Below, piece by piece: positions 46,433 to 57,700 of a stretch of DNA of 64,000 nt; within the stretch, counting starts at the first letter, position 1, and each line of letters begins with the position of its first letter. A program made the position numbers and the translations under genes. Location: assembly GCA_030704615.1 (NCBI GenBank), contig CM060731.1, forward strand, positions 37,262,001 to 37,326,000. Reading direction: 5' to 3'. This stretch comes from Takakia lepidozioides. Its lineage: Eukaryota > Streptophyta > Takakiopsida > Takakiales > Takakiaceae. Below the pieces are notes generated by a model. It was not told the DNA's origin and searched no databases. It saw only the letters and a list, made by a program, of their open reading frames with translations.

Positions 46433-47797
46433 ATCTAGTGCTGTTGTGAGCTTCTATAGAGAGAGTTTTCTTGTACCCAATAGGGTAGGGATATTTCCCT
46501 GCAGAATATACATGGAAGCAAGTGGTTTGTAAATTGTAACCTCATTTTCTTGGTCGATTATTTCATTCTGTAGTACTGCTGTCAGGATCCAGTGTACTGG
46601 TTTACATATCATGAAACGTACATTATTTCAGGAATGTGATAGTCGCCACCGGCACTTAGAAATGATTTCTTTCTCACTTCACGCTTTGGTGGGTTGGGTT
46701 TTGTTTCATGGTTCGCAGGTACACAAAATATGTGCTTATGGATGGAAATCACCTCAGCGGTATCCCATATTATCTTGACATGTGGCCTGACCCTGACAAC
46801 GATCCAACCATGTACACTGCAGGGATATTGAGGGACTGGAGTCCTGCACACTTCAGGGACTGTGGTTGGTACCTGGACTGCCCTCCTGAGTACACGACTT
46901 TTCAAGAGCAGCAAATGAAATATGTGAACAATCATGCTGAGATGCTGGCACCTCTGAGCGACGAGGAGTGCCAAAAAACATAGCAGCATTGGCTGCCAAG
47001 GAGCCTGATGCGAAGGAAATAACCCAGAAGGGCAAGAAGGGGGGGCGCAAGACCAAAGACAAGGGTTATGATGGCATAGCCAAGTCACCAGCGAAGACAA
47101 AGGATAAAGACGAGTTGAAGGAGAAGGAGAAGGAGAAGGAAAAGGAAAAAGAGAAGGGGAAGGGGAAAGAAAAGGAGAAGGAGAAGGAGAAGGAGAGTGA
47201 AAAGGACTTCACTGCCGGAAGGTATACCCACACAATTCAGTGCGTGTTCGATGCCAGGCCACACCCTTCCAGTGCTGATTGGCAGGGGAGATTAAGATTG
47301 TCAATGAGGGATGGCTGGCGATGATGGAGAGTCGGAAGAAAGGATACACTGGGGTGCCTTCGCCTACTTGGGATAACATGATCTCTTTCCTTAATCTGAT
47401 GGGAATTTCATTTTCTTTCCTGTGCATTTGTAAGTGACATTGGCAGTATTGATCTTTGTTTCTTTTCAAACATTCTTCTCTTCGTTCTCAAATTGAACAT
47501 GTCTGTCGTAGGTGAGCACTGTTCCCTCCTTCGTGTGCGGTGTGCGGAAAACGTTTGCTGCTGACATGGTCATTCTTGACATCCCGGACGGCCAGGCTGT
47601 TCCAGAAGTTCTTCCGAAGGGCAAGACGCCAAGTTGGAACAAATTTGATGACAACTACTGAAGTTGGGTGTTCGGGTTCTGCAATAATTTCTTTTCTGAA
47701 GGGGGGTTGTCCTGGTCAGCTGGTATGACGCATCCCTCATGCTTGTGCTTTCATGCTGCGTTTCAGTGTTCTTTGCAGCGTAACTCTTGAAGAATCT

Positions 47798-47821
47798 GTG
47801 ATGATCGGCACCGATCATCAC
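47798..47821. repeat. 24-bp palindrome, near-perfect copy
   Basis: GTGATGATCGGC followed by ACCGATCATCAC; ten of the twelve base pairs from each tip are perfectly symmetrical. It lies in the intron between the motif IV and motif I exons of the methyltransferase-like gene. Confidence 0.8.
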
Positions 47822-49229
47822 AAATACGTGACGGATCAGTTTGTTGCATGCCTATGTTTTGTTCGTTCAATCTACAAACATCCACTATTATTTGTGTTTG
47901 GCACCCTAACCTTCAGTCTTTGCTAGACGAGGATGTTTGAGGCGATCTGCCTGTGGAGGATTCGCACCTCAAAGACACCATCCTCCATCCGCAGCTTTGA
48001 GATTTCTGACCAGGGGTGTTTCATCAACCCCCCGTATGAGCCGCATATCGATGACATTTTGTACAACTTCATGCAGTCCAGTCAGACTCTCAAGAGACCA
48101 GATGGCACTCCCTGGAGAGGTGCAAAGGAGAAAACCCCAGCGTTCATGCCGACACTGCTGGAGTCATGCAGCCACCATTCTGCACGGGTGGTCGACCTCT
48201 CAATATCCACAGGTTCGTTCTCGCCCTTCAGATTTGGTTTTCTTTCACCAGTTTTATCTTCGTAAATGTCCCCCCTCCAACCTGTTCATGTCCTCCTGTC
48301 TGGTGCAGGAGCAACTTACCATGCGTGCAAGGCAGGCGGAATAACCCTTTTTGGCATGGAGGGTGACTCTGACCTATACAAGAGTGTGCTCCTCCCCTTT
48401 CTGTCTGGCTCTACGTCAGGCACACAGACTGAAAATATTCAAATCCGGAATGATGAGGATCCAGAAGATAAGCAGGTCGACAACAACTTTTCATGTGAGT
48501 AAGTCTGCCATTGACTTCTCATTCTTTTTTTGGGTTCAAAGGAATACCCATACTTCATCCTATAAGTAGTTTCATTTTTCTTCCTGTGCAGGATATGCAA
48601 CTATTGGTCTTCAGCAGTGAAAAAAATTAGTGACGAGACTGCATATGACAGCCCCCTCCACAGTTTTGTGCTTCCTGTGTATGTTGAAGCAATGGCACTT
48701 CGCATGTCTGAGGCTCCATCCCTTGACCCCTTGCTGTCTGATAGCTGCCGTAGACATCGTAGTTCAGGAGTTATGAAATTCTTGGACTTGGATGCAGATG
48801 AGGCGGGGATAGATTGTAGTGACTCGGAGTCATATTGACCTTCGCAGTTTTCATGGATTTTTTTCAAACTCATAATGCAAGTTTTAATTGATTGGACTGC
48901 ATCCGACTTGTTCCGGCAGAATGGAAAATGTATTGGAGGAGCATTCAAATTCATGAATACATCCCATCAACCCCACACACTCATGACATTTTTCAACCAC
49001 AACACATTCATACATTACAAAATCATCCATTTCATATTCATCCAACGCCCATTCATCCATCCTTCGCATTGTTCGTATTCATCCATCCAATTTTCATCCC
49101 ATATTCGTTCATCCATCCTACCTTCATCTGATGCTTTCAGTGGGGAGTGGCCACATTATGTTAATTTGCAGTCGTGCGTGTTCCCGCGGTGAAGGGTGCT
49201 ATTCCGTGGAAATACACTCTGTTTCTTCC

Positions 49230-49312
49230 TCGGCGCGGTGGGAGCCTGGTGACTTGACGTGGCGTGAGCCTGTATGCGCTCACGCCACCAGGCTCATGCC
49301 GAGGCATTCCTC
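49230..49312. mobile_element. Right terminal region of the MULE
   Basis: The tip reads, inward on the minus strand, GAGGAATGCCTCGGCATGAG then CCTGGTGGCGTGAGCGC. The GTGAGC-rich text and block spacing match the left end. It lies 474 bp after the last stop of the methyltransferase-like gene and adjoins the 9-bp repeat. Confidence 0.55.
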
Positions 49313-49321
49313 GTTGAATTT
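49313..49321. repeat. 9-bp target-site duplication, copy 2
   Basis: GTTGAATTT, the reverse complement of 31453-31461, separates the MULE end from the LINE 5' half. On the LINE strand both copies are AAATTCAAC at the codon run N-S-T. Confidence 0.65.
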
Positions 49322-51945
49322 CTGCCTTGAACCACCCATCTGAGGGAGTGTGCCCAGAGCGAAGATGAGGATGGAATTGCACCCATGAGGTAGGGTTGAA
49401 CAAGTTTGCTCCATGGGCTATGCCTGTGTCTAATTGCTCGTGGTATCCATTTTGCTAACAAGGCCTTAATTTGTTTGCCCGGGTCAATGACACCCAGCCC
49501 TCCATTTCTTTTCTTTTGACACAGTTGATCCCAGCCAACAAGCTCCAAGAAGCTAGCATTTTCTTAAGCTTGGAGATGACTTCTCTCATGGTACTTTGCG
49601 GGGAGAGATTCAAACCCATATGGTGTCCCAACAAAGTATGGGATTCTCCATCTTGCAGCCACCTTAGCCCAATATCGTCTCCCCAGGTTTGGTAGTGTGC
49701 AACTGTAGCTTCATTTTGCAACTTGGAAAGGATCCCTACAGATTTCCTCCAATTAACTTTCAGCCCAGAAGCTTGGCAAAAGGTATGTAAAGCCTGGAGT
49801 GCCTTGTCAATGTTTTGTCTACAGGAGTTATCCAACAGTAGGACAGTGTCGTCTGCATACATAGAAATCTTTTAAAGCATTTCTTCATGGAAAGTAGGCA
49901 GGTGAAGCCCCACAATGTCATGCCTGTGATCCAGTAGGTGACCTAGCGAATCTGCAGCGATTAAGAAGAGGAATGGGGCAAGCGGGCATCCCTGCCTCAC
50001 CGACCTGGATATAGGGAACGGTTGAGATATAACCCCATTAACCATGACTCTGCTTGAGGCCGAGTGGAGCAGGATATGAATCCAAGTGAGGAAGGAGCAT
50101 GTGAGCCCAGATTTTTCCATTGCATGCATGAGGAATTCCCAATCAATGGAATCAAAAGCTTTCTCGAAGTCCAACATGAGAAAGGCTAGAGGTTGATGAT
50201 TTACCATAGCTCGATGAAGCGCCTCATGAGCCAACAAGATGTTATCCAGAATCATACGGTCCTTCAGGAAGCCAGTTTGATTTTTCCTAATAATTCTAGG
50301 CAACAACGGCTGCAACCTCAAGGCAAGTGCCTTCGCAATGATCATGTAAGTGGAATTGAGCAATGTAATCGGGCGGTAATTAGCCATGCTACCTCTATCC
50401 CTTTCTTGATAATCAGAGTTACAAGACCCTCCGAGATCTGAGATGGCATCAGCCTTTTGTCGAGAATGTCATTGGCCATAAGCAGGAATTCATCACCTAA
50501 TGTCTGCCACATTACTTTGGAAAAACTCAAGGCCTGGAGATTTCTTGCATGCCATAGATTCCACTGCCTCACCCAATTCGTCACTGGTAAATGGAGCTGT
50601 AAGGGAGTTTCTATCAAACTCGAAAATTGCACTGGGGATCCTGTGAATTAGAGCAGCCCTAGCTTGATCTCTAGAATCAAATTGTGTCAGTCATTGAAAG
50701 AGTTGTTTGAAGTAGACTACTGCAATGGAAGCCATAGCCTTGGGGTTGTCTGTGGGAACACCAGAGTGTGGATCTGTCAAAACTAGCACTAGGGTAGCAG
50801 CTCTTCTTTGTGCCGCTTTCGTAAAAAAAAGGCTTATTCATTTTCAACGACCAGTTGACTCCTGCTTTGATCTGAATGAACTTTTCCTTGGTATGCAAGA
50901 GCAGTGAGAGATTCCTTTTGGCCGTGTTTTAGGCTGCCATCATATAGGGTCCTTCATGTCCAGATTGCAACTGATACTGGCACACCTGAAGACATTCATT
51001 CAGCGCTTTTTGCTTTCGAGAAGTCTCATATGCTTTCTTCCTTGCGATATGTTGGCAGGCTTTTCGCATCTCCTGGAGCTTTGAGAGAAAAAGCAGCGTT
51101 GGAGAGGTGTAGGGCAGCACAGCCGTAGTCCAGATGGTTTGCAATTCTTGAACCACTAGTGGGTCCTCCAAATTGAATGGGTTTAATTTAAAAAAGCCTC
51201 TCCCCCTTGTTCTGGAACCTAGCATACTGAGCTGCAAATTTATGGCTGCATGATCAAACCCTGGCTGGGTGGGATCGAACGGAATCCTCTTTGACCACTG
51301 CAAGAGTGAACCGTACAATAGAATCTATCCAGCCTTGCTTGATATAAACCTGGTGGGTTTCTGTTGTTTATCTAAGTGAACTTCAGCTCCCCATGGGCTG
51401 GTACAGTGGCGTCAAGAAGACCAACCGCCATACAAAGCGAATCCCAGGAGTTTCTCTCAATGACCGATAAACTGTGGGCAGAGGGGCCGTAACAGTCATC
51501 CTCGTCTTCAACCATGTTGAAGTCACCACCAAACAACCAATGCCGAATGTTTAAAAATTGGAGCAACTTAATTCTGATTAAATCCCACAAAGTCACCATT
51601 TCCTCTTCTGAGTTAGGGGCGCAAATGTTTAGTAGGCCCCGCTTATCCAAAGAGTGCCCTAGATTAAAGGAAAGGAACTGCAATCTCCCCTGAACCCAGA
51701 CCTCACTTGACAGGACATACTGACTCAGAGAAAGAGAAAACAAAACCGTTGTCCCCCCTCCAAAATTTACTCAAGTGGGGTTCCAGAAGGCACTAGCAGG
51801 AGCCCATATGGAGCCCCCAAGCAAGTTAATTTTCAATTAGTCGAGCTTATACTCTTGAATGAAGATAATGAAGATTTTATTTACAAAGTCAGAGGCCCAC
51901 ATTCTGAGCCTGGCTCTTTTTGGGGCCGAGTGCTTAGAGCCTAGG
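49313..51945 (-). mobile_element. LINE 5' half: endonuclease and reverse transcriptase (decayed L1-type)
   Basis: From the right, 51743-51372 carries the AP-like endonuclease (RGLLNICAPNSEEEM, RHWLFGGDFNMVEDEDDC). Next, 50387-49872 has RT text (YRPITLLNSTYMIIAKALAL, NQTGFLKDRMILDNILLAHE, LMLDFEKAFDSIDWEFL, SVRQGCPLAPFLFLIAADSL), and 49862-49455 has MYADDTVLLLDNS with the catalytic YADD. Frames are interrupted in several places. The text stops at the 9-bp repeat and resumes at 31453 on the other strand. The 5' end is truncated at about 51945, where another element begins. Confidence 0.85.
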
Positions 51946-53820
51946 GGAGTGTTTAGCTGTCATATGGGTAGTGGCACATGATTTCAGATGCTACCTCTAT
52001 GACAATCTCTTCACCCTTGTCACGGATCACCAACCATTGAAGTAGTTGATGGAGTCACACAAGCTTACAAAGAAGCTTGCACGGTGGACATTTATGCTTC
52101 AAGAATACAATTTTTAGGTGGTGCATCGAGCCGATATTGTTAATCGGGATGTGGATGGATTGGGTCGCAATCTATGCAGGAATGAACATGATGATATATG
52201 AGTTCGTTGGCATAGTGAAATGGACGAGGAGATGGTGTCATGATGGCATGCATCTGTCTTTTTGTGCATTCTAGCAATAGGAGCTCAAGCTGGTCCATCC
52301 CATGTGATTAGTCATGGAGATAGTATTTATGAGGAACCAGATATCAGTGAGGAGCTTGGTGGTGCTAAGGATGTGCATGAAGATTCAACAGTGTTGGCCT
52401 ACCTTCATATTGGAGAGACAACAGCCAGTGTGACTGCCAAGGAGAGAGATTAGATCCTACAACGAGCCAAGAGGTTCAAGTGGGAGGGGACTCGCATAAT
52501 CTAGATATTGGAGGATGGACGAGCGAGGATCGTGCCTCATCCAACACAATGAGCACGATTGGTAGCCATGCCCATGAGGAGTTGAGACATTTTGGGGTGC
52601 GGCACACGCAAAGGGCAGTATTTGGTGAGGCATGCACACGGATGTGTTGCAATTAGTGACAAGGTGCATGGTGTGTGATAGAGTACGGGCTTCTTTCAAC
52701 GCACTTACTCCACAATTGCATCATTTATCCATTGTGGGTTTGGGCTATCGTTGGAGTCTTGACTTTGCAGGCCCATTGCCACTAACGATTTGCCATAATA
52801 AGTATATGCTAGTGATTATAGAACATTTCTCCAAATGGTTTGAGTTGGTGACATTGCCTGACAAGGTAAGTGATGGGGCTACGTATGCATTCTTAGATCG
52901 AGTGCTTAGCCAATTTGGTGCTCCAACCGAGGTACTCGCGGACCACTAGAGGAGAGAGTTCTTGGGGGGAGTTTCAGGCTTTGTGTGAACAAACCTTGAT
53001 AGATCACCCCACTACTTCTTGGGATCATCTTGAGGCTGATGGTTTGGCGGAGAGAGTTGTACAAACAGTCAAGAGGGGCTTGCGCAAGATTTATGACTTG
53101 CTGAAGGGACACTTAGGAGATTGGGACCTCCAGCTATCTTGGGTGGCCATGGACTACAGATTTAACAAGTAAACATCACTTGTCTCGTTCTCACCTCACT
53201 TTCTTCTCTTTGGCCGAGAGCCAGATTTGCCTGCATCTATTCGCAGGGATACTATAATAGTCCTCAATCTTGATGATCTGGATATATGGGCACAAGCGTG
53301 TGACCAACCGGCAGAGTTGTTCAAGAGAGTCCTATGGCTTTTGAGAACCTTGCGATTGCCCAACACCGAGACACTTTGAGATATGCCAGTATACTTGAAA
53401 GATGATATCAACCAAGGGTTTAACGTTTCCACCCTAAGAATTATGTATATCTGCGGCAGACAGTGCCTACGACCTTGGATGTCACAGTAGGACATGTGAT
53501 CATAAAGATCAGGGAGATGTTGCTTTCAAGAGACATGATTCTGGAGGGTCAAGATGACATGGTGTGGAAAGACCATGTGCACAATTGTGCACCATGTTAC
53601 CTTCCAGATGTGGATGGGAAGATAAATCCTAACCTTACAGTGGTACCTACAGGGTTGCGTTGCATGTTATGTGGGCATGCTGATGGTGCCGCGCCAACCA
53701 TGTTGGTGTGTGACAAATGCTCAAGGAGATGGCACATGAGATGTTTAACACCACCACTTGAAGAGGTTCATAACGGAGAATGGTTGTGTCCACGATGCCT
53801 TAGACAAAAGTAATAAACAT
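51945..53820 (+). mobile_element. 5'-truncated Ty3/gypsy fragment with integrase and C-terminal PHD finger
   Basis: It opens inside RNase H (FTLVTDHQPLK, KLARWTFMLQEY), then has integrase core text at 52632-52949 (CMVCDRVRASF, WSLDFAGPLPLTICHNKYML, EHFSKWFELVTLPDKVSDGA) and 52990-53172 (DGLAERVVQTVKRGLRKIYD). After stops and frame changes, 53463-53813 ends in a C4HC3 PHD finger (LRCMLCGHADGAAPTMLVCD, CSRRWHMRCLTPPLEE, GEWLCPRC). No LTR was found on either side. The PHD finger sits where chromoviruses carry a chromodomain. Confidence 0.75.
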
Positions 53821-54780
53821 GACAATGGTGAGGTTGGCAAATGATCCAAGATCTAGCTAGTGGGAACTCAACGCCATGGATATTCAATTAAAGATCATAG
53901 ATTGTAAACAGACGATTAACGACGGGCTTTGCATCCGGCCTCTTCATCCATAGACTTTAGAAAATTGGGACATGTGCGATTAAAGACCAAACAATAATCT
54001 TATTGAGATAGATATTTGTCACCTATCCGATGTTAGAGGGACCTAATCACCAACTAAAAAGACGATTATGGCATAACTCTCTAAAATTGTTTGCTTAGAA
54101 TGTTTGATAGACATCGCTGTATGTTATGGCACGATGCTTAAGTGCACGATAGCTGTCATGGTTTTGCTCATGGTTAATTAAATCACTTATTTTTAGTTAA
54201 CTCTGACATTTTGGATATTTATCTTTGTATTTTGTGTGTCGGGCCTTCATTTGGTCTCATGTAATTAAGCCTCCACACTAGAGCACACCCTTTGTAATTC
54301 CGACTCTCCATTTCACTGGTTTACAAGTTGATTGCGACTTTTCGACTACAACAAATGACCCTATTGAATAGTGAACTTGAAATTGAATATTTAAATATAG
54401 GTACTATTAGTGAGATGTATCGACGATATATAATAAAAAGAAAATGGAATATATGTAGAAGGTGTACGGTTTCGCTATTGGGGTGTAGACTTTTATTGCA
54501 AAAAACTAAATAATACAACATTTAATCAATATAATCGAATTCTTTAAAAACAAAATTGTCCTAAAAGGCTGACCATGTATATAGTATATGATTTTTTTAT
54601 ATTATATTATATAATGTTTTACTGTAAATGCTTTTTGAAATTAGAAACATTATTACTATTATTATTATTCAGAACAGGGGACATTATTAATTAAAATGCT
54701 AATTATTCACTGACTCAAAATATTTTTGGATGAAAAGAAAAGCAGTTTGCACGCAGCCATGTTCCATTCAGTTTTCAAAG
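53821..54780. other. AT-rich spacer, nothing recognised
   Basis: The stretch turns AT-rich toward 54480-54720 (TATTATTATTATTATT-like runs near 54652). No gene, LTR or other repeat was recognised. Confidence 0.3.
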
Positions 54781-57700
54781 CAGTTTTCATCCAGTTTCGA
54801 TCCAGTATCATGTCAAATCACTCCAAACTAGATTCACTCAACCAGCTAACTTCAGAATTCAACATGAAAATTTAGGGCCGAATCTGATATGAGGGGAAAA
54901 CGGGGTGAAATGTGTTGAAAAAGGTACCTTCTTTAGTAGTGCCTGATTTTATCAATTGTGCCGCTGCTGCTGCAGCTTCCAGTTGACCATCTACCCATGC
55001 AGGTTTCTTGTAGCTATCCTTCCACAGGGAATCATAGGTAATCTGGAGCTTGAAATCCGGCCCTCTTGGATGAATCTGCACCCACACTCTATTCCCTGCT
55101 CCTTCAGCTATCCATGCCTCTGCACAAATCATGCATACATCCTTGCCTTGCTGCTAGCAGCTGACAATGACAACCTAGATTTGTTCTAGGAAACACCCAA
55201 CCCAACTTATCACACTAGTTCCTATGCTCAATTGCATCTGCTACTCTCTATAATCCAACAGGCATTCACCTTCTTGCCTCGATTGTCCCGCCATTGACTG
55301 GGGTCAGAAAAGTATTCATTCCACAGCTTCTCCTCGTCTCTGTTACCTGTTTGTGGATACTTTCCTGTTGTCACATTGGCAGTATCATGTCAAAGTCACT
55401 CCAAACTATCAAAGGTTCACTCAACCAGCTAACTTGCAGAATTTGTGCTCTATCCCTGCTCCTTCAGCTATCCATGCCTCTGCACAAATCATGCATACAT
55501 CCTCGCCTTGCTGCTAGCAGCTGACAATGACAGCCTAGAATTGTCAAAGCAAACACTAGCAGGGAAAACAGGGTGAAATATGTTGAAGAAGGTAGCTTCA
55601 TTAGCAGTGCCTTGTTCTACCAATTGTGCTGCTGCCGCTGCTGTTCCAGTTGACCATCTACCCACTTGTAACCGCTGTGCTATTGAAGAAGGTGCCTTGA
55701 TTACCAGTGCCTGATTTATCAATTATGCCGCTGCTGCTGTGGCTTCCAGTTGACCATCTACCCATGCAGGTTTCTTGTAGCTATCCTTCCACAGGGAATC
55801 ATAGGTAGACTGGAGCTTGAAATGGCCCTCTTGGATGAATCTGGACCCACACTCTATCCCTGCTCCTTCAGCTAATGCCTCTGCACAAATCATGCATACA
55901 TCCTTGCCTTGCTGCTAGCAGCTGACAATAACAGCCTATAACTCTCCCAGCAAACACCCCAACCATACCTATCACAGTAGTTCCTGTGCTGACTTGCATG
56001 TGCTGCCAACAGGCATTCACCTTTTTGCCTCAATTGTTCCACCACTGACTGGGGTCGGAAACGTATTCATTCCAGAGCTTCTCCTCTCTGTTATCTGTTT
56101 TTCGATACTTTCCTGTCGACCACATTGGCAGTAACATATCAAAATCACTCCAAAACCACCATAGATCCACCAACGAGCTAACTTGCAGAATTCAACATGA
56201 AAATTTAGGGACAACTCTGATAACAGGGAAAAACAGGCTGAAATGTGTTGAAGAAGGTGCCTTCATTAGCAGTGTCTTGTTCTATGAATTGTGCTGCTGC
56301 CGCTGCTGTTTCCAGTTGACCATCTACCCACGCAGATTTCTTGTAGCTATTGATCCACAGGGAATCAGAAGTAATCTTGTGTTTGAAATCCAGCCCTCTT
56401 GGATGAATCTGGACCTCTATCCCTGGTCCTTCAGCTATCCCTGCTTGTGTACAAATCATGAATACATCTTCAGCCTTGCTACTAGCAGCTGACACTAACG
56501 GCGTGAAGTTCTTCCAGCAAACACCCCAACCCTAATGATGAGAGGGCAAAACAGACTGAAATAGGTTGAAGAAGAAGGTGCCCTCACCACATTGTCCTTG
56601 ACCTTGTGATCATGACCCATGGAGGATTCAGGTCTCCAAAGCCTCCATCCCGCACCCCTGTTGTGCACATCCTGCAAGCATCACGTTCCACGACACCACA
56701 TCTCGTTCAGCCATAGTGTTGAACATTCCCTCCACATCCTCAATGCTCCCACATTTGGCATACATGTCCACGAGGGTATTGTTCAGAATCACATCTGGTA
56801 CAATTCCAGCTTTGGTGATGCAACCATGCACCTCTTTTCCCTTTTCCAGGGCTGCCAGGCTTGCACACGCACTGCAAACGCACACAAACATGATGTGGTC
56901 GAGCTTCACCCCTCCCCCCATTATTTGCTTTCAGGTCTCCAAAGTCCCATCCCCCGCTCCTGCTCTGCACACCCTGCAAGCATCGTGTTCCACGACACCA
57001 CATCTCGTTCGGCCATAATGTTGAACACTCCCTTGGCATCCTCAATGCTCCCACATTTGGCATACATGGCCACCAGAGCAATGTTCAGGATGACATCTGG
57101 TACAGTTGCAGATTTGATGATGTCACCAGGGATCTCTTTGCCCTTTTCCGGGGCTGCCAGACGCACTGCAAACGCACACAAACATTATGTTGGCGGCCTC
57201 CCCCCATCATTTGCTCAAAGGTTGGAGCCTCCATCCCGCACCCCTGCTGTGCATACCCTGCAAGCATCGCACTCCACGACACCACATCTCATTCAGCCTT
57301 AGTGTTGAACACTTCCTGATGCACCCACATTTGGCATACATGTCCACCAGGGCAGGGGCAGTGTTCAGAATGACATCTTGTAATCTGACAGGCATTCACC
57401 TTTTTGCCTCGGTTGTCCCACCATTGACTAGGGTCAGAAAAATATTCATTCCACAGCTTCTCCTCGTCTCTGTTACCTGTTTCTGGATACATTCCTGTTG
57501 TCACATTGGCCGTATCATGTCAAAGTCATTCCAAACTATCCTAGATTCACTCAACCAGCTAACTTGCAGAATTCAACATGAAAATTTAGGGCCAATTCTG
57601 ATAAGAGGGGAAAACAGGGTGAAATGTGTTGAAAAAGGTACCTTCATTAGCAGTGCCTGCTTTTATCAATTGTGCCGCTGCTGCTGCGGCTTCCAGTTGA

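Larger units (their letters stand above)
45930..48838 (+). pseudogene. MULE-borne gene, 3' part: lysine-rich linker and N6/N4 amino-methyltransferase-like domain (decayed)
   Basis: Pieces read VVPSVVLDMQSIRNRHE, LNISIISPPQMTLEAYTGSG, and from 46713 YVLMDGNHLSGIPYYLDMWP and HFRDCGWYLDCPPEYTTF. A one-base loss in the A-run near 46975 leads to a KEKEKEK linker (47110-47200). At 47512-47660 comes FAADMVILDIPDGQAVPEVL, at the place of methyltransferase motif IV, with DIPD where DPPY is usual, ending in an in-frame TGA. Exons 47933-48210 and 48308-48480 give RVVDLSISTG and YHACKAGGITLFGMEGDSDL, the motif I and E-x-D region of beta-class amino-methyltransferases (IV before I). The last exon ends at 48838 (GIDCSDSESY). 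Frameshifts near 45990, 46975 and 47287 and the stop show it is inactive here. The family call rests on motif order and is moderate. Confidence 0.5.

Noticed and set aside
47100-47205. Independent lysine-rich protein gene
   Set aside because: It is a GAGAAG-type low-complexity linker within the methyltransferase-like pseudogene.
48892-49131. Small His/Pro/Ile-rich protein
   Set aside because: Composition comes from an ATTCATCC simple repeat between 48950 and 49130.
54500-54720. Origin or centromere-like AT-rich element
   Set aside because: Only a short AT-rich stretch with an ATT run; no repeat structure supports such a role.
56619-57302. Plus-strand frame of 227 codons
   Set aside because: Antisense shadow of PPR pieces that read on the minus strand (MYAKCGS...).
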